This document shows, piece by piece, positions 46,951 through 54,638 of a stretch of DNA of 64,000 nucleotides. Position 1 is the first letter of the stretch; the number at the start of each line of letters is the position of its first letter. Below the pieces are notes generated by a model that searched no databases, was not told where the DNA came from, and saw only the letters and a list, made by a program, of their open reading frames with translations. The position numbers and the translations under genes were made by a program. Origin of the DNA: Clavibacter sp. B3I6 (GTDB lineage Bacteria; Actinomycetota; Actinomycetes; Actinomycetales; Microbacteriaceae); the NCBI RefSeq assembly GCF_030816895.1, contig NZ_JAUSYL010000001.1:1922001-1986000 (forward strand), given 5' to 3'.

Positions 46951-47319
46951 ATGGCCGAGGACGTGGATCCGCGCGACGGCGACGGACGCGGCGGCACGGG
47001 CAGCGACGCCGGCGACGTGACCGAGACGGTGCGCTTCGGCCTGGACGGCGTCATCCACGAGGTCGACCTCGACGCCGCCGCGGCTCGCGCCCTGCGCGAC
47101 GTGCTCGCGCCCTACGTCGCGGCCGGGCGGCGCTCGACCGTGACGGTCGCGCCGATCCACGACGAGCCCGCCGTCCCGCCTCGCCCCGCCGGCGCCGCCC
47201 CGACGGGCGAGCGCGCCGCGGCCCGCGCCTGGCTCGAGGCGAACGGCCACCGGCTCGGCCCCGGCGGCCGGATCTCGGCCACGCTCATGACGCTGTACCG
47301 CAGCCGCGACGGGCGCTGA
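46951..47319 (+). CDS. lsr2: Lsr2-family nucleoid protein
   Basis: 122 residues from ATG at 46951 with AGGGAGA upstream. N-terminal dimerisation part: ETVRFGLDGVIHEVDLD, then ALRDVLAPYVAAGRR. Pro-rich linker. C-terminal DNA-binding part ARAWLEANGHRLGPGGRIS. Lsr2 binds AT-rich DNA through an RGR loop; here the loop reads GGR, losing the first Arg. An acidic Gly-rich head of about 25 residues is extra. Would silence acquired AT-rich DNA; the window holds such a stretch near 38300-39480. Confidence 0.85.
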   Translation: MAEDVDPRDGDGRGGTGSDAGDVTETVRFGLDGVIHEVDLDAAAARALRDVLAPYVAAGRRSTVTVAPIHDEPAVPPRPAGAAPTGERAAARAWLEANGHRLGPGGRISATLMTLYRSRDGR

Positions 47320-47371
47320 CGGCCGGTCCGCCCGGCGTCACGGCGTCCCGGCGTCACGGCACGATGGATCC

Positions 47372-47962
47372 ATGAGCACCGAGCCCCGCCTGTTCCCCGC
47401 CGTCCCCCGCCTCGAGGGCGAGCGCGTCCTCCTCCGCCCGTTCTCGCCCGCCGACGTCGAGGCGATGGGGCCCGTCCTCGCCGACCCCGGCGTCATCCGC
47501 CTCACCGGATCCGCGCACACCACCGCCGAGGTCGACGAGATGGCCGCCCGGCGCGAGCTCGACGACCGGACGCGCACCTGGTACGCGACGCGCGCGGAGC
47601 AGACCGACCGGCTCGACCTCGCGCTCGTCGACCGCGCGACGGACGCGTGCGTCGGCGAGGTGGTGGTCAACGAGTGGAGTCCCGAGGACCGCAGCGCCAA
47701 CCTGCGCATCCTCATCGGCCCGGCCGGCCGCGACCGCGGGCTCGGCTCGGAGGCGGTGCGCCTCACGGTCGACCACGCGTTCGCCGCGACCGACCTGGAG
47801 CGGATCTCCCTCGAGGTCATGGACTTCAACCCGCGCGCCCGCCGCGTCTACGAGCGCGCCGGCTTCATCGAGGAGGGCCGTCTCCGCGCGGGCTTCCGCT
47901 TCGACGGCGAGCCCGTCGACGTGATCGTCATGGCGCTGCTCCGCACGGATCCGCGGCCCTGA
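47372..47962 (+). CDS. GNAT-family acetyltransferase, RimJ/RimL type
   Basis: 196 residues. LEGERVLLRPFSPADVEAM is the typical RimJ/RimL start, followed by EVVVNEWSPEDRSANLRI, the CoA loop GRDRGLGSEAVRL and the end motif NPRARRVYERAGF. Substrate not known; relatives acetylate N-termini of ribosomal or other proteins, or small amines. Weak ribosome binding site; CACGAT six nt before the ATG might be a -10. Confidence 0.87.
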   Translation: MSTEPRLFPAVPRLEGERVLLRPFSPADVEAMGPVLADPGVIRLTGSAHTTAEVDEMAARRELDDRTRTWYATRAEQTDRLDLALVDRATDACVGEVVVNEWSPEDRSANLRILIGPAGRDRGLGSEAVRLTVDHAFAATDLERISLEVMDFNPRARRVYERAGFIEEGRLRAGFRFDGEPVDVIVMALLRTDPRP

Positions 47963-48009
47963 GCCGCGCGTCGGACGCATCCCGCCGCCCGGACGGCATG
48001 TCAAGGCCC

Positions 48010-48038
48010 GTGACGGCCCACCGGGACCCCCGTAGCGT
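48010..48038 (+). promoter_or_regulatory. Promoter of the 48046 gene (leaderless)
   Basis: GTGACG (48010-48015), 17-nt spacer, TAGCGT (48033-48038). The ATG follows 7 nt later and no ribosome binding site is present. Confidence 0.65.
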
Positions 48039-48045
48039 GCGGGTC

Positions 48046-48396
48046 ATGAAGCACATCACCTACGCCGAGAAGTCGCTGCTCGTCGGCGACGCCGCGGCGG
48101 ACGCGCTCCTGGAGTACGCGGCCGCCCTGTCCAGCCGCGGGCGGGGCGAGCAGGTCACCATCCACGCGATCAGCTCCGACGGCGACGAGGTGGAGGCGAC
48201 CTTCCTGCTCGGCGCCGGCGCGCCCCTGATGGCGGAGACCACGCACAACAGCTTCCCGGAGCCCGACAACAGCGCCACCGTCGACTCCATCCGCGAGGAG
48301 CTCCGGCGGATGGAGCACCCGGAGCCCGTCACCGGCAGCGACCCCGCGCACGACTCTGGCGACTACATCGACTTCGACGCCTTCCAGGACAGCTGA
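48046..48396 (+). CDS. Small protein, paralogue of the 33256 gene, unknown function
   Basis: 116 residues. Begins MKHITYAEKSLLVGDAAADAL, then EYAAALSSRG, a strand pair with SSDGDEVEATFLLGAG, and an acidic tail ending in DYIDFDAFQDS. Matches the 33256 gene in start (IxYA), the YAxAL helix, and the DG-V/RVExLLG strand. No signal peptide or membrane segment. Read from a leaderless promoter. No known family. Confidence 0.72.
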   Translation: MKHITYAEKSLLVGDAAADALLEYAAALSSRGRGEQVTIHAISSDGDEVEATFLLGAGAPLMAETTHNSFPEPDNSATVDSIREELRRMEHPEPVTGSDPAHDSGDYIDFDAFQDS

Positions 48397-48420
48397 CCCG
48401 AGGATGCGCCGGGGGTCGCG

Positions 48421-49134
48421 TCAGACGACGAGCTCCCGCCCGAGGACGCGCCCCGCGACCTCGACCACGCCCAGCCGGTGCGCTCGCGCGTGCTCCCGCA
48501 TCAGGCCGAAGGCGTGCTGGACGCTCGTGTCGCGGTCGTAGGCCAGGAACCCCTTGGCCTGCTCGACGACCGCCCGTCCCTCGACGGCCTGGTCCAGGAG
48601 CCGGTCGAGCGCCGCCCGCTCGTCCTCTCCCGGGCGGGGGACGAGGCTGAGCCCCGCGACCTGCACGAGGGCCTGCACCAGGGCGAGCGCCGCCAGGCTC
48701 TGACGTCCCTCGCTCGCGTGGAAGAGGTTCAGTCCTCCGACGGTGCGATCCCCGATCCGCAGCGGGACCGCCACGCCCGACCGGAAGCCCGCGTCCGCGG
48801 CGGAGGCGGCGAACGCCGGCCACCGCTCACGGACCCGCTCGATGTCGGGGACCTCGATGAGCTCACCGGTGCGCACGCAATCGACGCAGATCCCCTCCTG
48901 CGTCCCGATCTGCGTCTCCTCGACGTCCAGCGTGCGCTCGTTCGACGACGCGACGGCGTGCAGCCCGCCGTCGGCGTCGGTGATCACGATGGCCGCCTCC
49001 GCCGCGCCGGTGCGGTCCACGCAGGCCCGCACCAGGACGTCCATCGCGTCGAGGACGCCCACCCCGGAGCGGACGACGCCGACGACGTCCTCGAGTCCGT
49101 CCAGCAGGGGGATGGCGGGTGCGCTGTCATCCAT
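48421..49134 (-). CDS. GAF-ANTAR antiterminator-type regulator
   Basis: 237 residues. GAF domain (about 25-165) with IVITDADGGLHAVASSN, a Cys pair in EGICVDCVRTGE and GVAVPLRIGDRTVGGLNLF. The last 60 residues are an ANTAR domain (VEGRAVVEQAKGFLAYDRD ... AFGLMREHARAH), which binds paired RNA hairpins to block termination. The Cys pair could sense redox or a ligand. No target is evident nearby. Confidence 0.87.
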   Translation of the reverse strand: MDDSAPAIPLLDGLEDVVGVVRSGVGVLDAMDVLVRACVDRTGAAEAAIVITDADGGLHAVASSNERTLDVEETQIGTQEGICVDCVRTGELIEVPDIERVRERWPAFAASAADAGFRSGVAVPLRIGDRTVGGLNLFHASEGRQSLAALALVQALVQVAGLSLVPRPGEDERAALDRLLDQAVEGRAVVEQAKGFLAYDRDTSVQHAFGLMREHARAHRLGVVEVAGRVLGRELVV

Positions 49135-49217
49135 GGTCCGACCCTACGGACCCGTCGGCCGCGCGTGCCAGCGCGGTGGCGAACAGGACTCCCCCGCCGC
49201 GCCCGTGCCGATCCGCC

Positions 49218-50207
49218 TCACGCGGCGTCGACGTCCCGCGGCACGCGCACGCGCAGCCCCTGCGGCTCGATGGTCGCCCGGAAGGCGGTGGCCTCGCCGA
49301 AGCCGTCGCCGTCGAGCTCGATCTCCTCGGGCCGGTTCAGCTCGACGTGGAGGTCCTGGCCCTTCACGTAGTTGAGGGCGTCGACCTCCTTCGTCATCAT
49401 CTTCCGGCCGAGGCGGGTCCGGCGGAGGACGCCGTTCTCCCAGAGGACCTTGACGAGGATCTGGCCCCAGCCGACGACGCCCTCGGGGCGCAGCATCACG
49501 ATCTCGAACTGCCCGTCGTCGATGACGGCGTCGGGCAGGAGCAGGACGTTCCCGGTGAGCGTGCCGCAGTTGCCGACGATGATCGTGTGGGCCCGCATGC
49601 GCTTGCTGCGCTTCCCGTCGAGCGTGTACCGCAGGCGGAGCTGGTTGCGGTCGAACACGACCTTCGCGATCGCCGCGACGTAGGCCAGCGGGCCGATCCT
49701 CGCCTTGAGGCCCTCGTCGGTGGCGGCGAGCATCTTGGCGTCGATGCCGGCACCGGCCATCACGAGGAACGCGTGGCTGCTGGTCGACCCGTCGCCGTGC
49801 GTGATGGCGATGGTGCCGAGGTCCACGCCGCGCACCTGGCCGGTGAACGCCGTGCGGATGGAGTGCTCCAGGTCGTCGAGCGTGAGCTTCATGTTGCGGG
49901 CGAGGAGGTTCCCGGTGCCGGAGGGCAGCAGCGCCATCTCGACGTCGAGCTCGTCGACGACCTCCGCGATCGCGCGCACCGTCCCGTCACCACCGGCCGC
50001 GATGATCAGGGTCGCCCCCGCCTCGACGGCCGCCGTGGTCGCGCCGCGGCCCGGGTCCTCCTTCGAGGTCGGGAACCACAGCGTCTCCGGCCAGCCGGCC
50101 GACTCCTCCTCGACCGCGACGACCGCCTTCACGGCGTCGAGGTCGATCTTGATGGGGTTGTAGACGACGGCGGCGAGCTGCGGTCGCGTCGGGGTGGGCG
50201 GGGTCAT
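49218..50207 (-). CDS. Diacylglycerol/lipid kinase family protein
   Basis: 329 residues from ATG at 50207 (AAGGACCAC upstream). Diacylglycerol kinase catalytic domain: VVYNPIK, AAGGDGTVRAI and LPSGTGNLLARN, followed by the C-terminal beta domain (NCGTLTGNVLLLPDA). Likely phosphorylates a lipid alcohol at the inner face of the membrane, either recycling diacylglycerol or making phosphoinositide precursors. A perfect hairpin separates it from the upstream gene. Confidence 0.88.
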   Translation of the reverse strand: MTPPTPTRPQLAAVVYNPIKIDLDAVKAVVAVEEESAGWPETLWFPTSKEDPGRGATTAAVEAGATLIIAAGGDGTVRAIAEVVDELDVEMALLPSGTGNLLARNMKLTLDDLEHSIRTAFTGQVRGVDLGTIAITHGDGSTSSHAFLVMAGAGIDAKMLAATDEGLKARIGPLAYVAAIAKVVFDRNQLRLRYTLDGKRSKRMRAHTIIVGNCGTLTGNVLLLPDAVIDDGQFEIVMLRPEGVVGWGQILVKVLWENGVLRRTRLGRKMMTKEVDALNYVKGQDLHVELNRPEEIELDGDGFGEATAFRATIEPQGLRVRVPRDVDAA

Positions 50208-50263
50208 GTGGTCCTTCGGTGGGCTGTCGGGACGCCGGAGCGCCGGGGGTGCAGGACGACCAC

Positions 50264-50293
50264 GAAGGCCCCCCGCGATGCGGGGGGCCTTCG
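50264..50293 (-). terminator. Terminator between the membrane protein and lipid kinase genes
   Basis: GAAGGCCCCCCGC, loop GAT, GCGGGGGGCCTTC: perfect 13-bp stem lying 37 nt after the stop of the 50330 gene on the minus strand. Confidence 0.8.
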
Positions 50294-50329
50294 AGCGGTC
50301 GGCGCCGTGTGGGCGCGACGGGTGGTCGA

Positions 50330-50611
50330 CTAGCGGCGGTCGGCGCTCGCGTCGCGGTCGTAGAACTCGCGGCTGCCGGACTTCGCGATGCCGCGGCTGA
50401 TCATGTAGCCGACGGTCAGCACGGTCGCGTAGAGCCACGCGTGGTCGGCGCCGAAGCCCTGGCCGTCGTCGCCGTTGTCGACCACGGCCGACGCGACGAA
50501 GATGCCGATGAGGATCGCGATGTACGCGAAGAACTCGGTCGTCTTGAACGACGCCTTGGTCTCGGTGGAGAGGCGGGTGGTGCGGCCGGTGTTTGCGGGG
50601 GTGTTGCTCAT
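50330..50611 (-). CDS. Small two-helix membrane protein, unknown function
   Basis: 93 residues: polar head, hydrophobic segment FFAYIAILIGIFVASAVV, short external loop with DNGDDGQG, second segment around AWLYATVLTVGYMIS, and a charged tail. Common small actinobacterial membrane protein without known function. Promoter at 50681-50709. Confidence 0.78.
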   Translation of the reverse strand: MSNTPANTGRTTRLSTETKASFKTTEFFAYIAILIGIFVASAVVDNGDDGQGFGADHAWLYATVLTVGYMISRGIAKSGSREFYDRDASADRR

Positions 50612-50680
50612 GGAAGCGCTCCTCTGTCTCGTGCTGCGGTGTGTGGTGTCACGTGCAGCGACAGAACCGACACTAGCGAA

Positions 50681-50709
50681 CTATTAGGGTCCGAACTAAT
50701 CGGCTACAA
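50681..50709 (-). promoter_or_regulatory. Promoter and repeat elements of the 50330 gene
   Basis: On the minus strand TTGTAG (50709-50704), 17-nt spacer, TAATAG (50686-50681). CGAACTA occurs twice (50677-50683 and 50692-50698) at a 15-bp period across the -10 and spacer, and ATTAG-N8-CTAAT is an inverted repeat over the same bases, so a repressor site is likely. Confidence 0.6.
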
Positions 50710-50711
50710 AC

Positions 50712-50727
50712 CAGTAGTGCACCACTG
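50712..50727. promoter_or_regulatory. Near-palindrome upstream of the -35 box
   Basis: CAGTAGTGCACCACTG is a 16-bp palindrome with one mismatched pair, directly next to the -35 of the 50330 gene. It may be an activator or repressor site. Confidence 0.4.
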
Positions 50728-50756
50728 ACATCCGGGACGAGCAGCCGGGGACGCGC

Positions 50757-51146
50757 TCATCTGGCGTCCGACCACCGGTACTCGACGTCCTGGATGGAGT
50801 CGGTCGCGTAGACGTAGACGAAGGCGAGCTCCCCGTGGCCGGCGTTGCGGATCCCGTGCTCGTGGTCGCTCGGGATGAAGACGCCCGAGCCCTCCCGGAC
50901 GTGGTGCTCCTCGCCGTCGAGGGTCACGATCCCGACGCCGGAGAGCACCTGGTACACCTCCGCGGCGGCGTGGCGATGCGGCGCCAGCCACCCGCCGGGC
51001 CGGAGGAGCGCGATGCCGGAGCTGAGGGTGTCGGTGGGCGTCCCGCCGTCGCCGATCAGCGTGCGGAACGAGATCGCACCCCGCTCGTCATCCCACACCA
51101 CGTCGGGGACCGAGTTGACGTGGCGGACCTGGGGCAGCGGTCGCAT
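50757..51146 (-). CDS. Single-domain cupin protein
   Basis: 129 residues from ATG at 51146 (GGAGGG upstream). Cupin motif 1 is PHRHAAAEVYQVLSG (His, His and Glu ligands) and motif 2 SGVFIPSDHEHGIRNAG. It should bind a metal in a small barrel; such proteins are enzymes or sensors. Divergent from the AraC-GyrI regulator with 250 bp between. Confidence 0.83.
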   Translation of the reverse strand: MRPLPQVRHVNSVPDVVWDDERGAISFRTLIGDGGTPTDTLSSGIALLRPGGWLAPHRHAAAEVYQVLSGVGIVTLDGEEHHVREGSGVFIPSDHEHGIRNAGHGELAFVYVYATDSIQDVEYRWSDAR

Positions 51147-51396
51147 GGGCGTCCCTCCGTCGTCGTGGCGACCATGCTCGTCGGCGGCGGCCCGTCCGCC
51201 GAGGGGGTTGACGCGACGACGCCGCGCGTGGAGGTGGTCGAGGACGGAGGACGCCGACGGACCCCGCGCAGGATGCGATCCTCCGGATGCAGGCCACCAT
51301 GGGGTGCGCGCCCGGAGGGGACGGCGATCCGATCGGACCGCGATGATCGGGCGCGGATCCATCCGGCGCGGGAGCATGGAATTCGAAGGAGGCGCC

Positions 51397-52263
51397 ATGA
51401 TCGCGGAGCTGAACAGGCTGGTCGAGCTGGTCGACGCTCGTCTGGACGGCGACCTCGACGTGTCGTCGTGGGCGACGGAGCTCGGCACGACGGAGCACCA
51501 CCTCCGCAGGATGTTCTCGTCGCTGGCCGGCATGCCGCTGTCGGAGTACGTCCGGCGTCGCCGCATGTCGGTCGCCGCGGCGGACGTGCTCGCGGGCGCT
51601 GACCAGCTGAGCATCGCGGTGCGGTACGGATACGGCTCGGCCGAGGCCTTCGGCCGGGCGTTCCGATCCGTCCACGGCGTCAGCCCCGGCGACGTCGCGC
51701 GCGACGGCGGCCCCCTTCGGACGCAACCGCAGCTCAGGTTCCGCCTGACCGTAGAAGGGAACACCACCATGGACACCCGCATCACCGACCGACCGGCGTT
51801 CCGACTCGTCGGCCACGCCACCCGCGTGCCCCTCATCCACGAGGGCGTCAACCCCCGCATCCGCGACCACATCGCCGCGCTGCCGGCCGCGGAGCACGCA
51901 CGCCTGAAGGACCTGTCCGACATCGACCCGGGCGGCATCCTCCAGGTGAGCGCGGACGTCGACCCGGACTACGCCGAGGGCAGCGAGCTGACCTACCTGC
52001 ACGGCGTCGCCGTCGCCGACGCGACAGCGGTGCCCGACGATCTCGACGCGATCGAGGTCCCGCCCGGCACCTGGGCGGTCTTCCGCACCGAGGGCGAGCA
52101 TCCCGCCGCGCTGCAGGCGACGTGGGCGGCGACGGCCACGGACTGGTTCCCGTCGAACCCGTGGCGGTTGCGACCGGGACCGTCCATCGTCGCCGTCCTC
52201 GACCGGTCGGAGGACTTCCGCACGGCCACGTGCGAGCTCTGGCTCCCGGTCGAGCGCGCGTGA
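51397..52263 (+). CDS. AraC-type HTH regulator with GyrI-like ligand domain
   Basis: 288 residues. ATG at 51397 follows AAGGAGG with 5-nt spacing and is preferred over 51376. AraC double HTH at the N-terminus (ELGTTEHHLRRMFSSLAG and IAVRYGYGSAEAFGRAF), then a GyrI-like effector-binding domain (PAFRLVGHATRVPL ... VPPGTWAVFRTEG). Same plan as Rob/SoxS-type GyrI regulators that sense hydrophobic drugs. The 250-bp space to the cupin gene probably holds both promoters. Confidence 0.86.
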   Translation: MIAELNRLVELVDARLDGDLDVSSWATELGTTEHHLRRMFSSLAGMPLSEYVRRRRMSVAAADVLAGADQLSIAVRYGYGSAEAFGRAFRSVHGVSPGDVARDGGPLRTQPQLRFRLTVEGNTTMDTRITDRPAFRLVGHATRVPLIHEGVNPRIRDHIAALPAAEHARLKDLSDIDPGGILQVSADVDPDYAEGSELTYLHGVAVADATAVPDDLDAIEVPPGTWAVFRTEGEHPAALQATWAATATDWFPSNPWRLRPGPSIVAVLDRSEDFRTATCELWLPVERA

Positions 52264-52380
52264 TCGGGCCGTCCGACGGCGGGCGGGCGAGCCGGCGCCC
52301 GGCCGGGACTCCGCGCCGGACGCACGACGCCCGCCGGCCGCGGAGGCGGCGCGACGGGCGCGTGGTGGAGCGGGTGCGGA

Positions 52381-53904
52381 TCAGCCGAGCGAGACGGCCG
52401 TCCACGACACGGGCGGCAGCGTGATCGTGAGGGTGCCGTCGACGAGCGTCGCCGACGCGTTCTCCGTCAGGCCCACGCGCTCGCGGTCCGCGAAGGTGTT
52501 CTTCGCGTAGACGTCCTCGTCGTGGATCCCCACGGCCTCGAGCACCTCGGAGACCGCGAGGCCCGCGACGTCGACCTCGACGGTCAGCGCGTCGGAGACG
52601 CTGCGGTTCACGAGGAAGACCGCGGCGCGGCCGGTGGCCTCGTCGAAGGTCGCGACGGAGTCGACGAGCGGCGCGGTGCCGTGCACGGCGGTCTCGTACG
52701 TGCCCACGTCGATGCGCGGACGCAGCACCTCGCCCTGCGCGAGGCGGCTCGTCACCGAGAACGGGAAGAAGGTCGTCTGGCGCCAGGCGCCGCCGCCGGT
52801 CTCCGTCATGATCGGCGCGATGACGTTCACGAGCTGCGCGAGGCTGGCCGACGTGACGCGGTCGCTGTGCTTGAGCAGCGTGATCATGAGGTTGCCGAGC
52901 ACGACAGCGTCGGCGACCGAGTAGACGTCCTCGAGCAGGTGCGGCGCGTAGGGCCAGCCCTCGGTGATGACGCCGGACTCCTGGTGCTCGTCGAGGTACC
53001 AGACGTTCCACTCGTCGAAGGAGATGTTGACCGTCTTGTCGCTCTTCAGGCGGTGCTTCACGTGGTCGGCCGTGGAGACGACCGTCGCGATGAAGTACTC
53101 CATGTCGAGCGAGGAGGCGAGGAAGCTGCCGAGGTCGCCCTTGCGCTCCTGGTAGTAGGCGTGGGCGGAGATGAAGTCGACCGAGTCGTAGGTCTTCTCC
53201 AGCACGATCCGCTCCCACTCGCCGAAGGTCGGCATGCCGGATCCGCTGCTGCCGCACGCGACGAGCTCGAGGGTCGGGTCGACCATCTTCATGGCGCGGG
53301 CGGTGCGGCCGGCGAGCGTGCCGTAGTCCTCGGCGGTCATGTTGCCGACCTGCCAGTCGCCGTCCATCTCGTTGCCGAGGCACCACATCTTCACGTTGTG
53401 GGGCTCCGGCGAGCCGTTGGCGATGCGCAGGTCGGAGAGCGCGGTGCCGGAGGGGTGGTTGGAGTACTCGAGGATGTCGAGCGCCTCGAGCACGCCGCGC
53501 GTGCCGAGGTTGACGGCCATCATCAGCTCGCTGCCGGTGAGCTCGCACCAGCGGGCGAACTCGTCGAGGCCGACCTCGTTGGTCTCGAGCGAGTGCCAGG
53601 CGAGGTCGAGGCGCTTCGGGCGCTCGGAGCGCGGGCCGACGCCGTCCTCCCAGCGGTAGCCGGAGACGAAGTTGCCGCCGGGGTAGCGGATGGTGCTCGT
53701 GCCGAGCTCCTTGACGAGGTCGACGACGTCGCCGCGGAAGCCGTCGGCGTCGGCCGTGGGGTGGCCGGGTTCGTAGATGCCGTCGTAGACGCAGCGGCCG
53801 AGGTGCTCGACGAACGAGCCGAAGGTGCGGCGGTTGACGGGGGCCACGACCGCGGTGCGGTCGATGGCGATGCGGGCGTCGGCCGCGGTGCGGGCGTCGG
53901 TCAT
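52381..53904 (-). CDS. GH51 alpha-L-arabinofuranosidase
   Basis: 507 residues from ATG at 53904. Acid/base Glu179 in CLGNEMDGDW and nucleophile Glu298 in SFDEWNVWY; IRYPGGNFVSGYRWEDG is the family start of the barrel. A C-terminal beta domain closes it. No signal peptide, so it cleaves arabinose from imported arabino-oligosaccharides. A perfect LacI-type palindrome lies 69 nt upstream. The regulator is not adjacent. Confidence 0.93.
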   Translation of the reverse strand: MTDARTAADARIAIDRTAVVAPVNRRTFGSFVEHLGRCVYDGIYEPGHPTADADGFRGDVVDLVKELGTSTIRYPGGNFVSGYRWEDGVGPRSERPKRLDLAWHSLETNEVGLDEFARWCELTGSELMMAVNLGTRGVLEALDILEYSNHPSGTALSDLRIANGSPEPHNVKMWCLGNEMDGDWQVGNMTAEDYGTLAGRTARAMKMVDPTLELVACGSSGSGMPTFGEWERIVLEKTYDSVDFISAHAYYQERKGDLGSFLASSLDMEYFIATVVSTADHVKHRLKSDKTVNISFDEWNVWYLDEHQESGVITEGWPYAPHLLEDVYSVADAVVLGNLMITLLKHSDRVTSASLAQLVNVIAPIMTETGGGAWRQTTFFPFSVTSRLAQGEVLRPRIDVGTYETAVHGTAPLVDSVATFDEATGRAAVFLVNRSVSDALTVEVDVAGLAVSEVLEAVGIHDEDVYAKNTFADRERVGLTENASATLVDGTLTITLPPVSWTAVSLG

Positions 53905-53972
53905 GGGGTGGTCCTTCACATCATCGGGAATGGGGCCGATCGACGCCGGGGGTGCCGGGTGGATCCGAGCCG

Positions 53973-53986
53973 TTACAACGTTGTAA
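53973..53986 (-). promoter_or_regulatory. LacI-family operator before the arabinofuranosidase
   Basis: TTACAACGTTGTAA is a perfect 14-bp palindrome with the central CG of LacI-type operators. It should bind a sugar-responsive LacI repressor encoded elsewhere. Confidence 0.75.
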
Positions 53987-54076
53987 GAGCAACGCCCCTC
54001 CATTCTCGCGGGGGCGTCGGGGCGGTGTCAACGCGCATCGCCGCTCGTGGGGTCGCGGCCGTGCGACGCTGGCCCG

Positions 54077-54634
54077 ATGGACACGGGATCCCCCACGCAG
54101 GCGCTCTTCCTCGGCGGGCGCTCCGGCGTCGGCAAGTCGACGGTGGCGGCGGAGGTGGCGCGGATCCTCACGGCGGCCGACGTCCCCCACGCGCTCATCG
54201 AGGGCGACGCGCTCGACCAGGCGCACCCGGAGCCGTGGCGGCACGGCATCCCGCTGGCGGAACGGAACCTGGCCGCGATGTGGCGGAACTACCGGGAGGC
54301 GGGCTGGACGCGCGTCGTCTACGCGAACACCGTCAGCGTGCTCGAGCTGCCGGCCCTCACGGCTGCGCTCGGCGGCGAGGTCGACGCGGTCGCCGTGCTG
54401 CTCACGGCCGACGACGCGACCGCGGCCGGGCGCCTCGCCGCGCGCGAGATCGGGTCGGGGCTGGCCGAGGCGGTGCAGCGCAGCGCGGCCGCGGCGCCGC
54501 GCCTCGCGGCGGGCGCGCCGGACGCGGTGCACCGCGTGGCCACCGACGGCCGGACGGTGGCGGAGATCGCGGCGGAGGTGGTGGCCCTCAGCGGGTGGGT
54601 CATCGGCGGACGACCGCGCAGCACGCCGAGCTGA
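54077..54634 (+). CDS. P-loop kinase-like ATPase
   Basis: 185 residues. Walker A GGRSGVGKST (13-22), EGDALDQAHP and a lid-like region (AAREIGSGLAEAVQRS). Size and plan match small P-loop kinases of the gluconate/adenylylsulfate kinase sort, but no substrate motif is sure. No ribosome binding site is seen. Convergent with the AAA ATPase gene, 4 bp between stops. Confidence 0.75.
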   Translation: MDTGSPTQALFLGGRSGVGKSTVAAEVARILTAADVPHALIEGDALDQAHPEPWRHGIPLAERNLAAMWRNYREAGWTRVVYANTVSVLELPALTAALGGEVDAVAVLLTADDATAAGRLAAREIGSGLAEAVQRSAAAAPRLAAGAPDAVHRVATDGRTVAEIAAEVVALSGWVIGGRPRSTPS

Positions 54635-54638
54635 CGTC

